DNA of 64,000 nucleotides from Dipodascopsis uninucleata var. uninucleata (GCA_030568195.1 JAJLTO010000004.1:248001-312000), one strand, 5' to 3'. Positions 11,606-24,991 are shown, numbered from the stretch's first letter. The notes: generated from the letters alone by a model not told the origin. Numbers and translations: made by a program.

Positions 11606-12558
11606 ATTTAATCAAGAAAGAAGTATTACGAGTTTTCTCTTACTTTTTAAATATATAGTATTTTTATGTCTGGGATCTTTCTAAAATCTGTAACAAAATT
11701 AATGGAGATGTTTGTACTGGGGATTTAAAATTCTATTGTTATCTGACCTTTATTACCTTTCTACTTTCCCTATTTTAACTTATATTATTTCCCCTCTATA
11801 AGTATTAAAGATAATGAAGAAAATATATATCTTATCCTAATATTGAATGATATAAACTTAAGTTAAGTTCCGTTAGTAAATTTTGTGGATATGTAAAGTG
11901 TAAGAGTGATTTTCAGTCTGAGAAGTATTGTTAGATATTTTATCAGTATGGCTGATAGTATTTAAAACTTGGTATAAAACAAGCATCTAGTAACTTATTA
12001 TTAATATGACATAGAAAATATATTATATTCTCTAAAAATAATAGAACTGAAAGAATAATTTATATAGGAAAAATTAACAAAATGGATTCATAGTTTTGAA
12101 TAGAGATTAAACCAGTATTTTCGGTATCTCACTATAGTAACTAAACTTGAAATCGAAGCTCTTCATCTGAATCGTCAATGAAATTGTTCAGACAAAGCGT
12201 AGATATTGTAAAGTGAAAGTTTACTATTACTCGATACTTCACTTAATATTTTCGTTTTGACGAACTCAATTCTATTCTTTGATATGTAGTGAAGGCGTAT
12301 GCAAAACTGGGAAGATCTATATTTAGTCTTCCCGATGACATAAAGAAATGTATGCTATTCTTCTACTCCAGTTAATTCTCTGACTACTTTCTGATGTTTC
12401 AGAATACAAGAACAAAAACTACCAAATATTGTTTTTACAAGCTCCCGTGACTTTTCTAAACATTGATACTGGTTTTAATTTTGTTACTTCGTTACTAATA
12501 TCTTTCTACTTGTTCATAACATCATCACTCTACTTTTTGATTATTGCTGCTGTTGCGC
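11606..12558. other. Convergent intergenic region
   Basis: The 3' regions of EF-2 and the importin gene meet here. The sequence is AT-rich, has repeated TATATA and TAATAAAT-like runs compatible with polyadenylation, and contains no frame of 60 codons except EF-2 overhang. Nothing else was recognised. Confidence 0.5.
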
Positions 12559-15500
12559 CTATGCCTGTACCGGTGCCTGCTGCTCGTCATTATAAGCCTG
12601 TTCAATAGTAGACTTGATTATATCGTTCTCTTCTTTCGACAGCTGCTTCGCTAAAATCTCACTGCGCGTAGGATCTTGTTGTAAAGCCATGAAAGCATCT
12701 TTAGAGATAATGAAAACGTTAATATTATCTAGAGGTGATTCATATAATGGTTCTTCCTCAAGCCCATCATCGTCTAGTTCGTCATCATACTGGTAACGGG
12801 TCTTACTTTCTAATCTATTAGCTTCTTTCTCCAAGAATTCCAAGTATTCACTTGTCTGAGGATCTGTCTCTGCTTCATCTTCATCTTCTTCGTTCTCGTC
12901 ATCCCAGTCGCCAGTATTGAGATTCTGCATTCCCTGATAATAATAAGAATCATCTCCATTAAACTCTGTAGAGAGCTCTTCTCTTTTCTTTATGGCTGCT
13001 GGAAGAGACTTCAGTAATTGGACGAGTCCTTGAACAAGCTGTAAGAATCCTGGCTTGATAGATGCTGGGATGTGCTCGTCCGGCAAAGTAATAATATTAA
13101 TAATAGCCATAATCGATAGCTTCTTGTCGTGCACGCGAGTCAAGCCGTCAATCTTAGAAAACCATAAATTGAAGAATTGGCCAGTCTGGCCCTGCTCCTC
13201 TAAAATACGTAAAGTAAGGGCAGTATTATAATACAAGCAATTGATTATGATTTCCAATAAACTGACATAATATGACTTGTTCTTCAAAGAATCTGAATTT
13301 TCCGACAATCGTCCTAGAGAAAGAGAAATCAGATATGGAATGTATTCATCCATATACCCCTTCAGATTCAAGAGCATTGTCTGAATAAGACGGCATGCGT
13401 CGGTGCGATCAATCGCTCCAAGACGGTCATCATTTGTAAAGACAGTATTCACAATATCAATTAATGCACGAACATAATCACTATTAGATTTCATTTGCTC
13501 TGCTCCGTAAAGAATATAATTCTCAAGAGATGGAAGAAGTTCGTCAAAATAGTCCATACCGGAAGTCTTGAAAACTCGATGTAACAATCCAAACAAATTC
13601 CACATACTTGGCGTGATGCGCTTCAGACAAAAGCTGCTTGAATCAATTAATTCAAAAACGTCACCAAACATTTCAGTCTGATCATGCTCAAGAACAGCGG
13701 AAATTACAGGATAAATAGCATGGTCGATCTGTGCAACAACATCAGGCGAGGAATCCAAGCTCAGCAGTAAAGTACCTAACGTATTCAAAATCCCAAGTGC
13801 TGCCATGCTCTTGTCATCAGCAAAATCGTCAATCAATGAACCGTATTCACCAGAATCCAGGTTTTCAGGATTAACATTCTGCTTGTCTATGATCTCGCCG
13901 AGCATACGTAAAAATTGATCTCTGAGTTCTTCTGCCAGTTGTACAGCAAATGGAGTTAACTGCTCAGAGAAAAGATCAACAAATTCCTCCATAACGCCAA
14001 GAAGAGAATCCATATCAATCTTCTTTGTGAGTTCCATGAGTTTCTCCATCATAGCGCGGATGTCAGTAGACAATCGAGCACGTATGGATTCATGTCTTAC
14101 TAATGGCTGAAGTGCGAGGGCTGCCTCTACTTGTACAGGAAGATATTTGTCATTTAAGCAGTTCGTGATATTATCGTAAATAAACGTAACATTCTGCTGA
14201 TCTTTAAAATCAATATCCGAGAAACGATTCAAAAGCTCACATGCACGTACGCGCAGAAAGCCAAATTGACTCTGGAAATCGGGGAAGATGTATGTAACGA
14301 AGAAGGACTCCATCATATCCGCAACTGGACTCTTTTTGCCCAAAATAATATGTGAAAGAGAACCGATCATACGAAGTGCACCTTCCTTCTGCCTGGCGTA
14401 CTTCATATCATCGATATGCGATCGTTGCTCGACAACTACTGAATTCACGAAACTGAGAATGATATTAAACGAAGCCTTACGGCGTTTTTCTGCTAATGTA
14501 ACCAAAAAGTTAGTGGCTGCAATATCTGGAGTAGGACTATCGTCAAAGAAATCTATTCTTTTGTGAATATATTCCACAGGCTCATTCTCAAATAGGTCAA
14601 GGTCGTCGTCAGTTATACACAAGAGAGGAAATACAACATGCGACACGAGACTTTCCACATGCTGCTTTAAAATATCCCAAGTAATCTTGGTCTTGACGCA
14701 TTCCTCGAAGTATTCTAATATTGAATTAAGAGTGGGACGACTCAACCACAGGCGACCTTCAACCCACAACTGAATCTGATGCAGATAAGCCTTTAAGATT
14801 TCTGGAGCAAAGTTTGTAACAAAAGCTTTCGAGAATGCCTTATATTCCTGCATGCTATCAGTGAGTGCATTGGGGTCACCGTACTTCATGAATATTTTGT
14901 TGAGATTACGGTAAGCCCATTTCTTGGCTTTAAACCAAGGAACTAGCTCACGCTCCTCGTCATCATCCGGTAACGAGTCCAGAGAAATGTCTTTCGCAAC
15001 AACCTGTAAAAGTAGAGTACCCCAAGGTACTAATGCAGACTGATCTTGAAGTCTAGGTGATAACTCAATCTAGATGTTTACCAGTCAGCTATCAGTATCA
15101 ACACTAAACCCAACTCCAAGAAACTCAAGAGAACGTACATTGATTGCAGATCTATAGCTTTTCATGATCATGTGCATCATTTCACCAGTATTGTCTGAAG
15201 TTTCGTTCAATATTGTGCCAGCAATCTGTAATGCTAGTGGAAAGGCAACTTCGATTACTTGATCGAATGCTAGTCTGCTCTCATGATTCTTCCACTTATA
15301 AGTTTTAGATAGTTCATTTAGACAGATGACACCCGCAAATATATGCTGGGCATCTTGTGATTGAAGTAGTTGGACAGTGTGATCCAAGAATGTTGGCCAG
15401 CTATCTGGATAATCAAAAGAAATGATTCGACTGAGAGTAGACACTAAATGCTGGCGAACCTGAGGAGCACAGCTAATGACAGCCGGAATTATTCGCTCGC

Positions 15501-16132
15501 GAAACGCCGGTTTTTCTTCTTCAAGGATGAATCCTGGGCCTAATGAGCTCAAATTCCAATGCTTTAAGACCTTATTTTTAAGGTAAACAGCAGCTGTGTA
15601 CATTAAAAAAAGCTTTGTTAGCAACTTGTCATACCAGAGTAAGCCGAAGAGATGCGATAATATAATATGACTCGCATTGTGAAAGGCTATTAGCAAATCC
15701 GTTGAAATTTCCTACCTGCTAATTGTACCGAGACATTTGGCTGAGAAAGGACGATATCTAAACAAGCACTAATAAAACCCTGCACTTTGCTAGCCTGTAT
15801 GATATAATAAAATGAACAAACGAAAGACGCAGAGGACGGAGAGAGTCAGCGGTCAGCCTGCTAAATTTTCATTACGAGAAAAATTTGATACGGAGCTTCA
15901 AACGAAACAAAACACGACAAAGCAATGCATCAGATCCGTTACATTATACTTTAAAATCCAGTATGTATAGTTCGCATCTGGACGAACATTGAAAAAATCC
16001 ATAAATTATCCAAATATTGAAAGTATTAACATTTTAACTCACCTCACTGAGCTGCAGTTCGGCCATTCGGCGAACATTGGGGTTTGCATCTAGAGTCGAT
16101 GCAAAACAATCGTTCAGGCCATTAACGTCCAT
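12559..16132 (-). CDS. NMD5: Karyopherin beta of the Nmd5/Sxm1 (importin-7/8) family
   Basis: Four exons (16132-16043, 15794-15716, 15593-15139, 15069-12559) encode 1044 aa, very close to Saccharomyces Nmd5 (1048). The protein is a HEAT-repeat nuclear import receptor that releases cargo on Ran-GTP binding. Visible family signatures are the importin-beta N-terminal domain (MDVNGLNDCFASTLDANPNV, then VQLAAVYLKNKVLKHW), PWFKAKKWAYRNLNKIF at about 245-262, the block KEGALRMIGSLSHIILGKK, MAALGILNTLGTLL, and an acidic loop WDDENEEDEDEAETD near 910 followed by EYLEFLEKEAN, all matching the IPO7/IPO8 order. I first considered Cse1; the PWFKAKKWA and acidic-loop patterns fit IPO7/8 better. Sxm1 is a paralogue in Saccharomyces, so the symbol is a family label. 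Introns are 248, 122 and 69 nt. Confidence 0.93.
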
Positions 16133-17412
16133 GATGCAAAGAATCTATGGAAAGGCTCCTTTTAATAAATTTAACTAAACACAGCTGATACTGTGAATAA
16201 CTTATACTTAATATATAGAGCAAATCCTCGGCTGCTTGATGGAATTTTTCTCTATTTTCATCAGATTCCTGGGCATAAAAATATTTATTGGGAGCAAAAA
16301 GCGAAATTTTTTAAGGGGTTACGAAAAATTGTAACTAGGAATATACTTCACTGCAGTTATACACTCAAATGGTGAATATATACACCATTAAGCCCTAAAC
16401 AGAGTTTTGGTTTTTTACTTATGACATGAATAAGCGGGCTTTTTTTTCTCGTTCTTTAATAATAGCTAAGCGAAATTTTTCTCAGCCATTGGAGGAAGAC
16501 AGAGAATTGCTATCACACTTGAAATATATATCTCGAAGAATCAGCTAGCTTACAGCTAGTTATCTGTAGATAGAAAGTCCTATCAGACCATATACGCATG
16601 ATTATTATCTTACTTTTTTTAATATAGATATATTCATTCGGGTGCCTCACCTATTTTCTCTACACAATGACAAAACTTCTAGTAGCTTACAATACTATTA
16701 TTATAGACTAGCAGCGCTATTATGTTAGATTAAGATGTCTTAATTGAATTCTATTTAATGCGAGGTTGTACAATTAGTTTACTTTGATGCAATTGGGTTT
16801 TAGCTTTCGAGACTATATATCTGCTCCAAAATGATTCTATATATGCAGTACAAAACATTGGAAGAATACCACTTGAGCAGCATTTAAAGTAATTTACCTA
16901 CTAGGCTCCTGTCGCTAAGTTGCACAGCATCTTATACCTTCAATGAAAGTGAGAGTATTTATTCTTATTTTATCTAAATTCATAGCATATGAGCTAAGAT
17001 ATCCGAATGATTCTATGTGATTTGACCATATCTAGACCAGAGATCCTTCAATGCAATATGATTATCGGAAGTAATACATAACATTACCCAGATGGACTAC
17101 CATTTATCGTTCTCAATATACATCAGTCGCCCCTTACATTAAGATCTGATGTAGAGTAAAACTACTAACTGTCAATATCTTGCAACTCACTACTTGCACT
17201 TCTTGTTCTACGCTTTTGTCTGAAACTAAGAAAAGCTGCTATAGATGAAATATTTTGGTCGCTATCCAATTAATATTAAAACGTTATAAAATATATAGTT
17301 GACTAAATTATGCAGTACCAGTACGTTTCAAGGGTTCTTTACTCTGTCATTCGATATAAGTAATATGAATCAACAAGTAGTTACTTACAATGAGCAGTAA
17401 ACCATCTTGCTT
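16133..17412. other. Intergenic region between the UPF0538 gene and the importin gene
   Basis: This 1.28-kb AT-rich region lies between two minus-strand genes and should hold the importin promoter and the UPF0538 terminator. A 60-codon frame at 16193-16375 has no recognisable relatives. Poly-T runs occur at 16440-16450 and 16613-16621. Confidence 0.45.
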
Positions 17413-18113
17413 CTACCACTTTTCTACGGGATTCTTTTTGTATTCTTCATACAGCTCTCTGTTGAAACATGATATTTCGGTCTCGTTTTCTATGCCACAT
17501 TCTTGAAGTGTCTTGCTTGAGTCGTCCAATATCCATTCATCGTTGGTAAGGTTTACTATAAGATTCGAAGTCTGTGGGTATCAATATTAGTATACAGTTT
17601 CGTAAATTTTATCGCTGTTTGGAAATTCACCTTTGACCCATGAGCTTTAGTATAGATCTTCAAAGTGTCTGTTCATGAACTATTAGTATTCGTGAAATCT
17701 TACGACAACATTAATTCAACACCTGATAGATATACATACCATACTGAACGTTCCTGAGTGCACGGAACGCAGACTGCGTTGTAATATCTATTACCAATTA
17801 GCAAAATTATGTGATGTTAATCACCCAAAGATATTGACATTTTTATTCTACAACTAGATACCTACCATTCTTGACCAGCTCTAAAAGATCACCGACAGTT
17901 AGTGTCGTCAAATCTACGTCTTTTAAAATTAGATTTCTCTCTGTTCGGTATTCAAAAGATTTGATGACTCTGACAGTGATAATTGCAGAGGTTGCTGGTT
18001 CGAAATATATTCAATATCAGCATTTATTCCTACTTTCAAACATTCATACTTCACATTTTGGATTCCAACTTACCAGGTCGTAAGGTTGATGTAAGAGGCT
18101 CTTCTTCCGACAT
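17413..18113 (-). CDS. UPF0538 family protein (human C2orf76 homologue)
   Basis: Five small exons (18113-18074, 17994-17866, 17787-17740, 17668-17631, 17571-17413) splice to 137 aa. The product aligns along its length with the uncharacterised UPF0538/C2orf76 family: ITVRVIKSFEYRTERNLIL near residue 20, VGDLLELVKN, FRALRNVQYDTLKIYTKAHGSK, and the end ECGIENETEISCFNRELYEEYKKNPVEKW, which matches the C2orf76 terminus with its NPxxxW ending. The function is unknown; the fold is thought to be ubiquitin-like, which I cannot test here. No exon is long enough to appear as a gene by itself, so it is easily missed. Introns are 79, 78, 71 and 59 nt; three end in CAG, unlike most introns here. I am not aware of a Saccharomyces cerevisiae member. 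Confidence 0.9.
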
Positions 18114-19080
18114 CTCTGTATTTTGATTTTGAAGCGCTCTATTATAGATTTATTCGCTTTGACGGACTCCTTTTTGCCTCTATTTTCAAAATGCAGTTCA
18201 GTACCGTAGACTAGTGGAATCGCGATCAAGTGAATTTTTTTACTTGCAAAACGAAAAGAAAAAATGGTCTAGAAGAGATGTGGTCATGTAATATTAAGGA
18301 TTTTGTACTTGTTACTGAATAAGATTTCTTTTAACCTAAACCGCTGGCCCTTTGGACCCCTGAAAGTTTATTTACATTGCTGGCGCAAACTTAATAATTT
18401 GTTACTCTTTAAATATTAATAATATAGTTGTCCAAATAAGGATAATTATCACTTAAGTTATTTTATTTTCATCATATCATGCTCTGAAAATACATCATAT
18501 AGACACAAGCATCTCTAACTGTACAATTAAACTTCATAAAACAAATTAATAAAAATCTTCTCTATGTTTTTGTAAACTAAAATAGCGTAGAAGATATCTC
18601 TCGAGACCTAGATGAAACAATGACAATAACAGTAACAATGAAAAACGAACAAGGGCGAGAACAACAATAGTACCAATAATGGCCGTAACAATATGAAATT
18701 CAGTACAATTAGATGATCAATACATAATGGACTTGACAATACATGAATCACTCTTAACCTAATAGACTTAGATTTCCATGATGATCATAAAACAAATGAG
18801 AAACTAGACAATACATTGATGATGATGCGACTGCTATAAATATGCTAAACAGACAAATGACAGAGCAGACTGAAAAGTCCATCTCTTTGTAACGTTCTAA
18901 TCCCGTAGAACACTTAATATGAGAGATGAAGACCTAGCCATGAGAAAATGAATGAATGAATGAACGATGATTTCCATAAAAAACACAGAGTCCAGCCTAT
19001 ATGCATCTAAAAAAAAGTGAGTGATCGCGAAAAGAACAATAAATAAACGTGTCGTGACGTATTAACTAATTAATTAATAA
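18114..19080. other. Intergenic region downstream of the PHD gene
   Basis: This 967-bp stretch lies between the PHD-gene stop and the UPF0538 start. A short ATGA-rich run occurs near 18948-18968 (GAATGAATGAATGAACGATG) and many AACAATA-like runs lie at 18610-18690. No coding frame or RNA gene was found. Confidence 0.45.
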
Positions 19081-20928
19081 TTATAATTTCGGTATCTGGC
19101 CTGTGCAGAATGGACAGTACCATGCCCCAGGTAATTTGGTTCGAGGATCTAAACTAACACAAGACATATGAAGCCAGTATGCACAGTTGTCACTAAATGT
19201 CCATCAGTTAATTTTAACGCGATCATGATACCAATATTAAGCATGAATATTAGGTAAATCATTAACTTACCATTGCACCATTGGATCCCCATACCATTCA
19301 AGGGTCCCGCAGACACATCTGGTTGCATCATTAGGAGTCACTTGTTTGTGGTATATTGGGGGGCTAGGTATGCGTTTCTTTGGAGGACGTCCCCGTTTTC
19401 GTTTAGGAGCAGGCTCTTGAACTTCGTCGCTAGTTGATTTGAACGTTGTACCCAATGGCACGGCTGCAGCCAGATATTGCTGCTGAGTCGAACTATAAAA
19501 GGAGTCAATGAAATTATGTATTTGCTGTGATTGCTGCTGCTGCAATTGTTCGTGACGATGTGCTTTGAGCTTACTTCGACGCCTACGCTTCTTTGAAGAC
19601 TTCTTCTGCTTACGCAGGTTGCCTGTAAATGCGGGCGCTAGTGAATTGGATGAAGATATTCCAGACTGGAGAGCTTCTTCATGATACATCTCCAATTGAA
19701 TTTGTTGCCGTCGAATTACCTTTGCAAATGCAACACGGGCATCACTGTAGCACATACTGGGCATTGCCATTGTGTCGCATATTTCGGTTTCTGCCTCTGA
19801 AACGCTACCATCGAAATCGGAACTGCCGTTCAAGCAAGAAATAGAAGAAGATGAAGAGACAGTCGACAACGTAGATGAGGCAGAAGCTACTCTTTCTCTG
19901 TAACTAGCGACCCGCTGATACTCAGAAAAGGAAACTCTCCTCTCCTCGATTACAGCCTGGCCAGAATCTGAGACTGAGAATTGAACAACAGATATAGGAG
20001 AACTAGGCAGACTAACACCACTCCTGCGAGTGCTCTCAGTGCAAGTTCTCTTGCGTCTCCGGCTTCCGCTGTACATCTCCTGAGCCGACAATGGTGGAAA
20101 TTCAGTAATTACATTTTTGTCTGTAAATGGTGAAAACTTTATTGGCGACCTGAACAGGGTTGTGTAACTGTTATACTTTTCGGCTTGAACATACATATTT
20201 GGCCGAGAATAGCCAATCTCAGTTTGGTCAGAATATATCAGAGTGGGATCCACGTCATGCTGTTGCACAAAGATACCGAGACCGTTTCCGCCGTTAGGCA
20301 TTGTAGGAGACGAAGAAGGCCATGTTTCGTCTGAAGTTAGTGAAGGATCCAAATGAGGTGGTCCTGAGGCTGAGAGAGGAGTAGATGTTGGCGCAATCAT
20401 AGGGAGATTAGTAGAAGAATGCCTCATTTCGGCTAGCCGCATGTGCCCATTGCCACTACCAGAATTATTGCCATTGTCTAAATCCTGGCAATTATTGTCC
20501 TCGTTATTATTATCTTTGGCATCATGATTCCAAGCCTCGCGCATTGTGGAGTGCTGCTGCTGAACTGGAGTACGAGGAGCAACTGTGATCATCTGTGAAG
20601 ACCGGCGCATGCTATCGCTAGCGGTAGTATATGCAGTAGGAGGAATAACGGCCAAAATGTCCCTCTTTTTTCGAGGTCTCCCAGGACGTCTCTTAGTTGG
20701 AGTTACTGGCGCTGTGATGGCTTCTGTACCATTGATTGTATGGTGGTCTTGCAAATTTCGCGGCGCTGGTATCGGCCCTGAGCCAGTGTCTGCTTGTGTA
20801 ACCTGCCCGTAATTTAGACCAAATCCTAAATGGCTGGTCTGCTGCTGCATGATTCGCTCAACGTCTGCGCTGTAGGGAGAAGGAGCAAGCATGCGCGAGC
20901 CAGGAAACAAAGGGTCAGTATGGTACAT
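19081..20928 (-). CDS. AT-hook and PHD-finger chromatin protein
   Basis: Two exons (20928-19271 and 19192-19081, intron 78 nt) encode 589 aa. The intron splits the PHD finger: exon 1 ends CVCGTLEWYGDPMVQ and exon 2 continues with CDNCAYWLHMSCV and ends WYCPFCTGQIPKL. Joined, this is a Cys4-His-Cys3 zinc finger at about 538-583, the very C-terminus. Two AT-hooks are visible: RRPGRPRKKRD at 80-90 and KRKRGRPPKKRIP at 509-521, directly before the PHD finger. The remainder is Ser/Gln/Asn-rich and disordered, with a very basic run KKSSKKRRRRSK. The likely role is a nuclear factor that binds AT-rich DNA and reads histone H3 tails; the aromatic-cage tryptophan usual for H3K4me3 readers may be W545. 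No specific orthologue is recognised. The gene has a 4 kb upstream gap. Confidence 0.88.
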
Positions 20929-23900
20929 GGCTAGTAGATATCAGCTTATGTAGATGCTGCCGTTATCTGCTGTGCATATGCTTCAAGCGGGCGTAGAGCT
21001 CAAGATGTGCGTTGCTAATTCAAAACCCAGAAGTATCCCTTCTTGGCCACCTCTTCTCTTGCGACTATAGTAGTAATTTCAGCACCCAGTTTTTTTTCTG
21101 TGAGCCAATTTTCGTCCGCAAAATTTTTCTGATATGATTGCCTTTGTGAGCAAGTATGAACGCTTGTGCAAGAGATAGTAATGCAAGTAGGTTCTTTCTG
21201 CGAAAAAGCGGGAGAGAAATATAATGTGTGCTCCTCGCCAGGCTCCGCTAATTGTTTTTGAAAACCAGTGATAAAATGAGATCAAGTCCGGCACACCAAA
21301 ACAAACACGCTACCTCTCATAAGTTGTCACAATTTGCAGCAATTAGGACGGTAATATATCGGAACAAGCAGACATCCCATACAAGCATCAAGATATATAC
21401 AGAGATATGAATAAATATAAGTATATATCTAGGCAGAGAAACAACTAAAATATATTTTTTTCTCTGTCTTTGTGGACTGCTGGAAATACTAACAAACACT
21501 ATTATAAAATTACTATCAGCACTGCTTCTAGATATATAGTGAAATTTCTAAACAGTACTTCCACCTATATATAAAAAGCCATTAAATCATAATTACAGTT
21601 ATGATTATAATATGATAACTGTCTTTTTTGTCCTTTTTCGTTTTCTTCTTGTTCCTTTCTTTTTGTTAACTGTATTTGACCTTACAAGACAGGGCCATAA
21701 AACCTATCTCTTTTTCTTACTCTAATATGGTGAGCGCACTCTAAAATGGTAGGAGAAAATTTACAGTTTTGCTACTACCAGCACAAGGTTTTCTAGTTCT
21801 GAACTCTCTTGCTAGCATTTCACCAAACAAACACGCACATCCTCGACAGGGTAAAGCTTACTACTACTGTAACACATTTGTTCGCATTATGCCATTGCTC
21901 CTCCTTACCAGAGCCGGTACTGCCGTAGATTACGCTACTGTAAGGAAACGAATCTTGGCCGCTGTGCGGCATGTCTGGTCAAGTGTGTGACCGCGAGCGA
22001 ATGAGCGAGGGAGCGCATGGCTCAATCGCGAGAAGAGTTAGTACTGTGCTGGTTCGGCGGGCAAGAAGACCGAAAAAGAGCTGGTACGCTGCTCATGCCA
22101 AGTGCTATACAGTATGCGAGACTACGACGTACAGAAACTGTAGCTTACTATTTTTATTTTCAGCGCAGAATTCCAGCTTGACTCCAGATACAGTGTGCGC
22201 GCAGTAGAACTCTGTAGACGAAGAGGAAAACCAAAGTCCAAAACGACAATATGCCGCTGCACACGCTCCTAGTATCGTGGCGGCATGTTATAAGCGAATG
22301 CCCTAGCCCTTGGACAGAGGTCGAGACAAATTCTGACAAAGAACCGCACAAGACGAGGATAGAAGAGAGCGAACAGTGAAAAGCATGTGCGGCAAGTGCT
22401 CGAAAGGGGCAGAAATAGAGGGCTTGCAGTGCTCATAAACGAAGTTGAAAGGGGAGGTTGCCTAGTGACGCATATAATAAAGGCGACAGAGAAGGAGAAG
22501 ACGAATAGAGTCTATACTGCGTCGGCTTGCATTAGCTTGCAGTATTCCACATACAGCGCCGTCAGATACTTGTTACACATTACTGTCAAACGCCATTTTG
22601 AGTTCAGTGCCCAAGTCTCTCCTTTATTCATGTGCTTCATGCGAAGGGTTGGCGACCTGAGCTTCTGCTATGGTGGCTCTCTATACGGGCAAACAAGACC
22701 TTCATGATCTTCATTGTAGCGGACAGCAAGGCGTCGTAGCTGCTTGCATGCACACAAGTTGCCCGCAGCGCGCAGATAATGTCTCGTTGCTGTGTGCGGT
22801 CCTCTGTTTTTGTGCGTGCCTGGCACCGCACTTAAGTGTGCTGCCGGTCCTAGTGGGCCGCGTAATACATCCGCGACATCAGACTCGAGACTTAAGCGCT
22901 CATTTACTTCTTACAGTATACGACCTCTTGCGACGATCATCCGCTATCGCAATTTAACAGTCCGTGTTCGCTGCACTACAAACCATAGCATAGTTCGTGG
23001 GCTTCGCGTACAGCGGCGTACCAGCGTTGCTAATGGAATTGAGAGTGGAAGTAAGGGACCTTAGAGTTCGTCAAATTACAGTATAGAGTGAATGGCTGGT
23101 GATATTTTCTTTGACATCATATCTATTTATACATGCTATATTCACGCAAACGCAATAATGCTGCTGATGCTCTGCGTTCTATTCCATAGGTCCGTAGTGT
23201 TCTCTATGCTTGCTGTTGATGTAGTAGCGTATTCCCTTCTCGTCCAAATAGCTCTGCGTGCTCCGACAAGTCGCGCTTATGGTAGAGTCTAGCTATAGGA
23301 TGTCACTGCTCGGTAACTACATGCCTTACGGAGCCGTTATTAGGGACCTAGATTGAGAGCCTATCCGCCAAGGGTATATATGTTCGCATGTGGGCGGCAT
23401 TGGACTGTTAACTACTAGACACATTAATATGCGTTAATCTTCAAATTTACGCTACTGGCGGCTGACCAGGTCTCAGTAGAGCACTTCAAGATCAGTAGAG
23501 CATCTGCCTAAGACATAAAATTGAAATGAGAGTCGTAAGACGTTTAAGGCAAGACTCTGAAGACCTGGGGATTAAAAAAAGATAGAAATTACTTCCGTTA
23601 ATCCACATCAAGAATGTCGGCTCAAAATGAAATCAAATCCAGAAAGTTACCAGATAGCTCTCGGTAGGCTGTTAACGAGGAAGGGTTAGTGATCTGCATA
23701 AAATAATATAGCCATTACTGCTTACTTCCACTTACAATCGACTTATCTCTCTATCTGTTTGGCATTACAATAGAACATGCGAGCTTGCTGTTATTATTCA
23801 TTTGCTGCTGTGCTATCATTGCAATTAATGATATTATTGCTATTACCACCACTATTACTATTACAATCAATCATTCCGGGTCTGCTACAATTGCTACATA

Positions 23901-24991
23901 TACCGTAACATTCGGACATCTTCGTTTTCCGAGCATCCTTGCGATTATCTTTAGATCAGTTTGTATAAAGCATATCCGGAAAACGTAAAGAACTTTTCAG
24001 AGCCAATTTTTTAGCCAATTCTGCCCGCCTGTCAATTTTTTCGCTCTGTGAGCTATCTTCTTAAGCCAGTGTTGTTTTGGGAATCCAGAATATTAAGTCG
24101 AAGAGAGTTGGACTAATGGGGAGTCAGAATATCGAACCAAATCTCAGCAATAATCTTAACGGTGCGAGAAGACTAATAGAGTCGAAAAGAAGAAATAGGT
24201 GCATACTATAGGGAAGGCTACACTTAATTAGTAAAGTTAAAAATATGTAGTTCAAAGTTGCCGTTGCGTATATTAGTTGAAGTTGGCTGGCGAACGAAGG
24301 GAGGGATGGGGATGGGGACACAAACTTAACCGCCATGGATAGCTCACAAGAACTATAAGATTCGCTACCACAACAACTACTTGTGTATATAATCGAAATA
24401 CGAACAAGCTAGCTTCAAGGTCGTAAACTCCGACGCCGGTTTCTGCGCTAATAACATATTAAAAGATTTATAGAAGATTTATGCTGTCATTAACATTCAT
24501 TTTCAGATCTTAGTGGTATACTGCTGCTTGACAAGGATTATTGCCGGTAAAAGAAACTATAATTACTAATGTATTCGATAACTGGTTGTACGTATTTCTG
24601 GAGAATAAAAACATTTCAAGAAACACTTAACAGACTAGAAAAGGCTCAGTTGTACATGAGTGATACATAAGATTCGGATAGCAAAGTTGTGATTTACAGT
24701 TTGGAGCTTTTGACGTAGCAGACTTTTCAAGTACTTCAAATTGGGAAAGACTCAAAAATTATTTGAAAAAAATCGAAGGAGATTGCCTATTTTACAGGCA
24801 ACCACCAATCAAGTTGTATACAAAACAGATGATTTTTTTTGAAAACTCATAAATAGAAAGAAATCAGTTTAAAGATAATTTGCTTTTCTTTAACCAAAGC
24901 AAAATAAAAAAACTCAGCATCGTGATTGCATTAGCAGTATGACGCAAGAATATAGAGGATAAACTATAAAAAGAAAGCTACCAATTCAAAT
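20929..24991. other. Long non-coding region upstream of the PHD gene, with a GC-raised core
   Basis: No gene can be supported across these 4.06 kb. The flanks (20.93-21.9 kb and 23.6-24.99 kb) have the AT-rich texture of the other gaps, but roughly 21.9-23.4 kb is visibly richer in G, C and CG dinucleotides. About a dozen frames of 60-106 codons (for example 22387-22707 plus) fall in the core on both strands; none shows a domain, codon bias or paired splice sites, and they overlap one another. Part is expected to be the promoter of the PHD gene at the left end and the terminator of the GH5 gene at the right end. Confidence 0.5.

Noticed and set aside
17991-18010. GGTTCGAA box resembling a tRNA T-arm/B-box
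   Set aside because: No complementary stem flanks it and no acceptor stem or anticodon arm can be drawn; it lies across the second-exon acceptor of the UPF0538 gene.
22387-22957. Several overlapping frames of 64-106 codons in the GC-raised island
   Set aside because: They overlap on both strands, lack shared codon bias and domains, and cannot be linked by introns. Higher GC lengthens chance frames.
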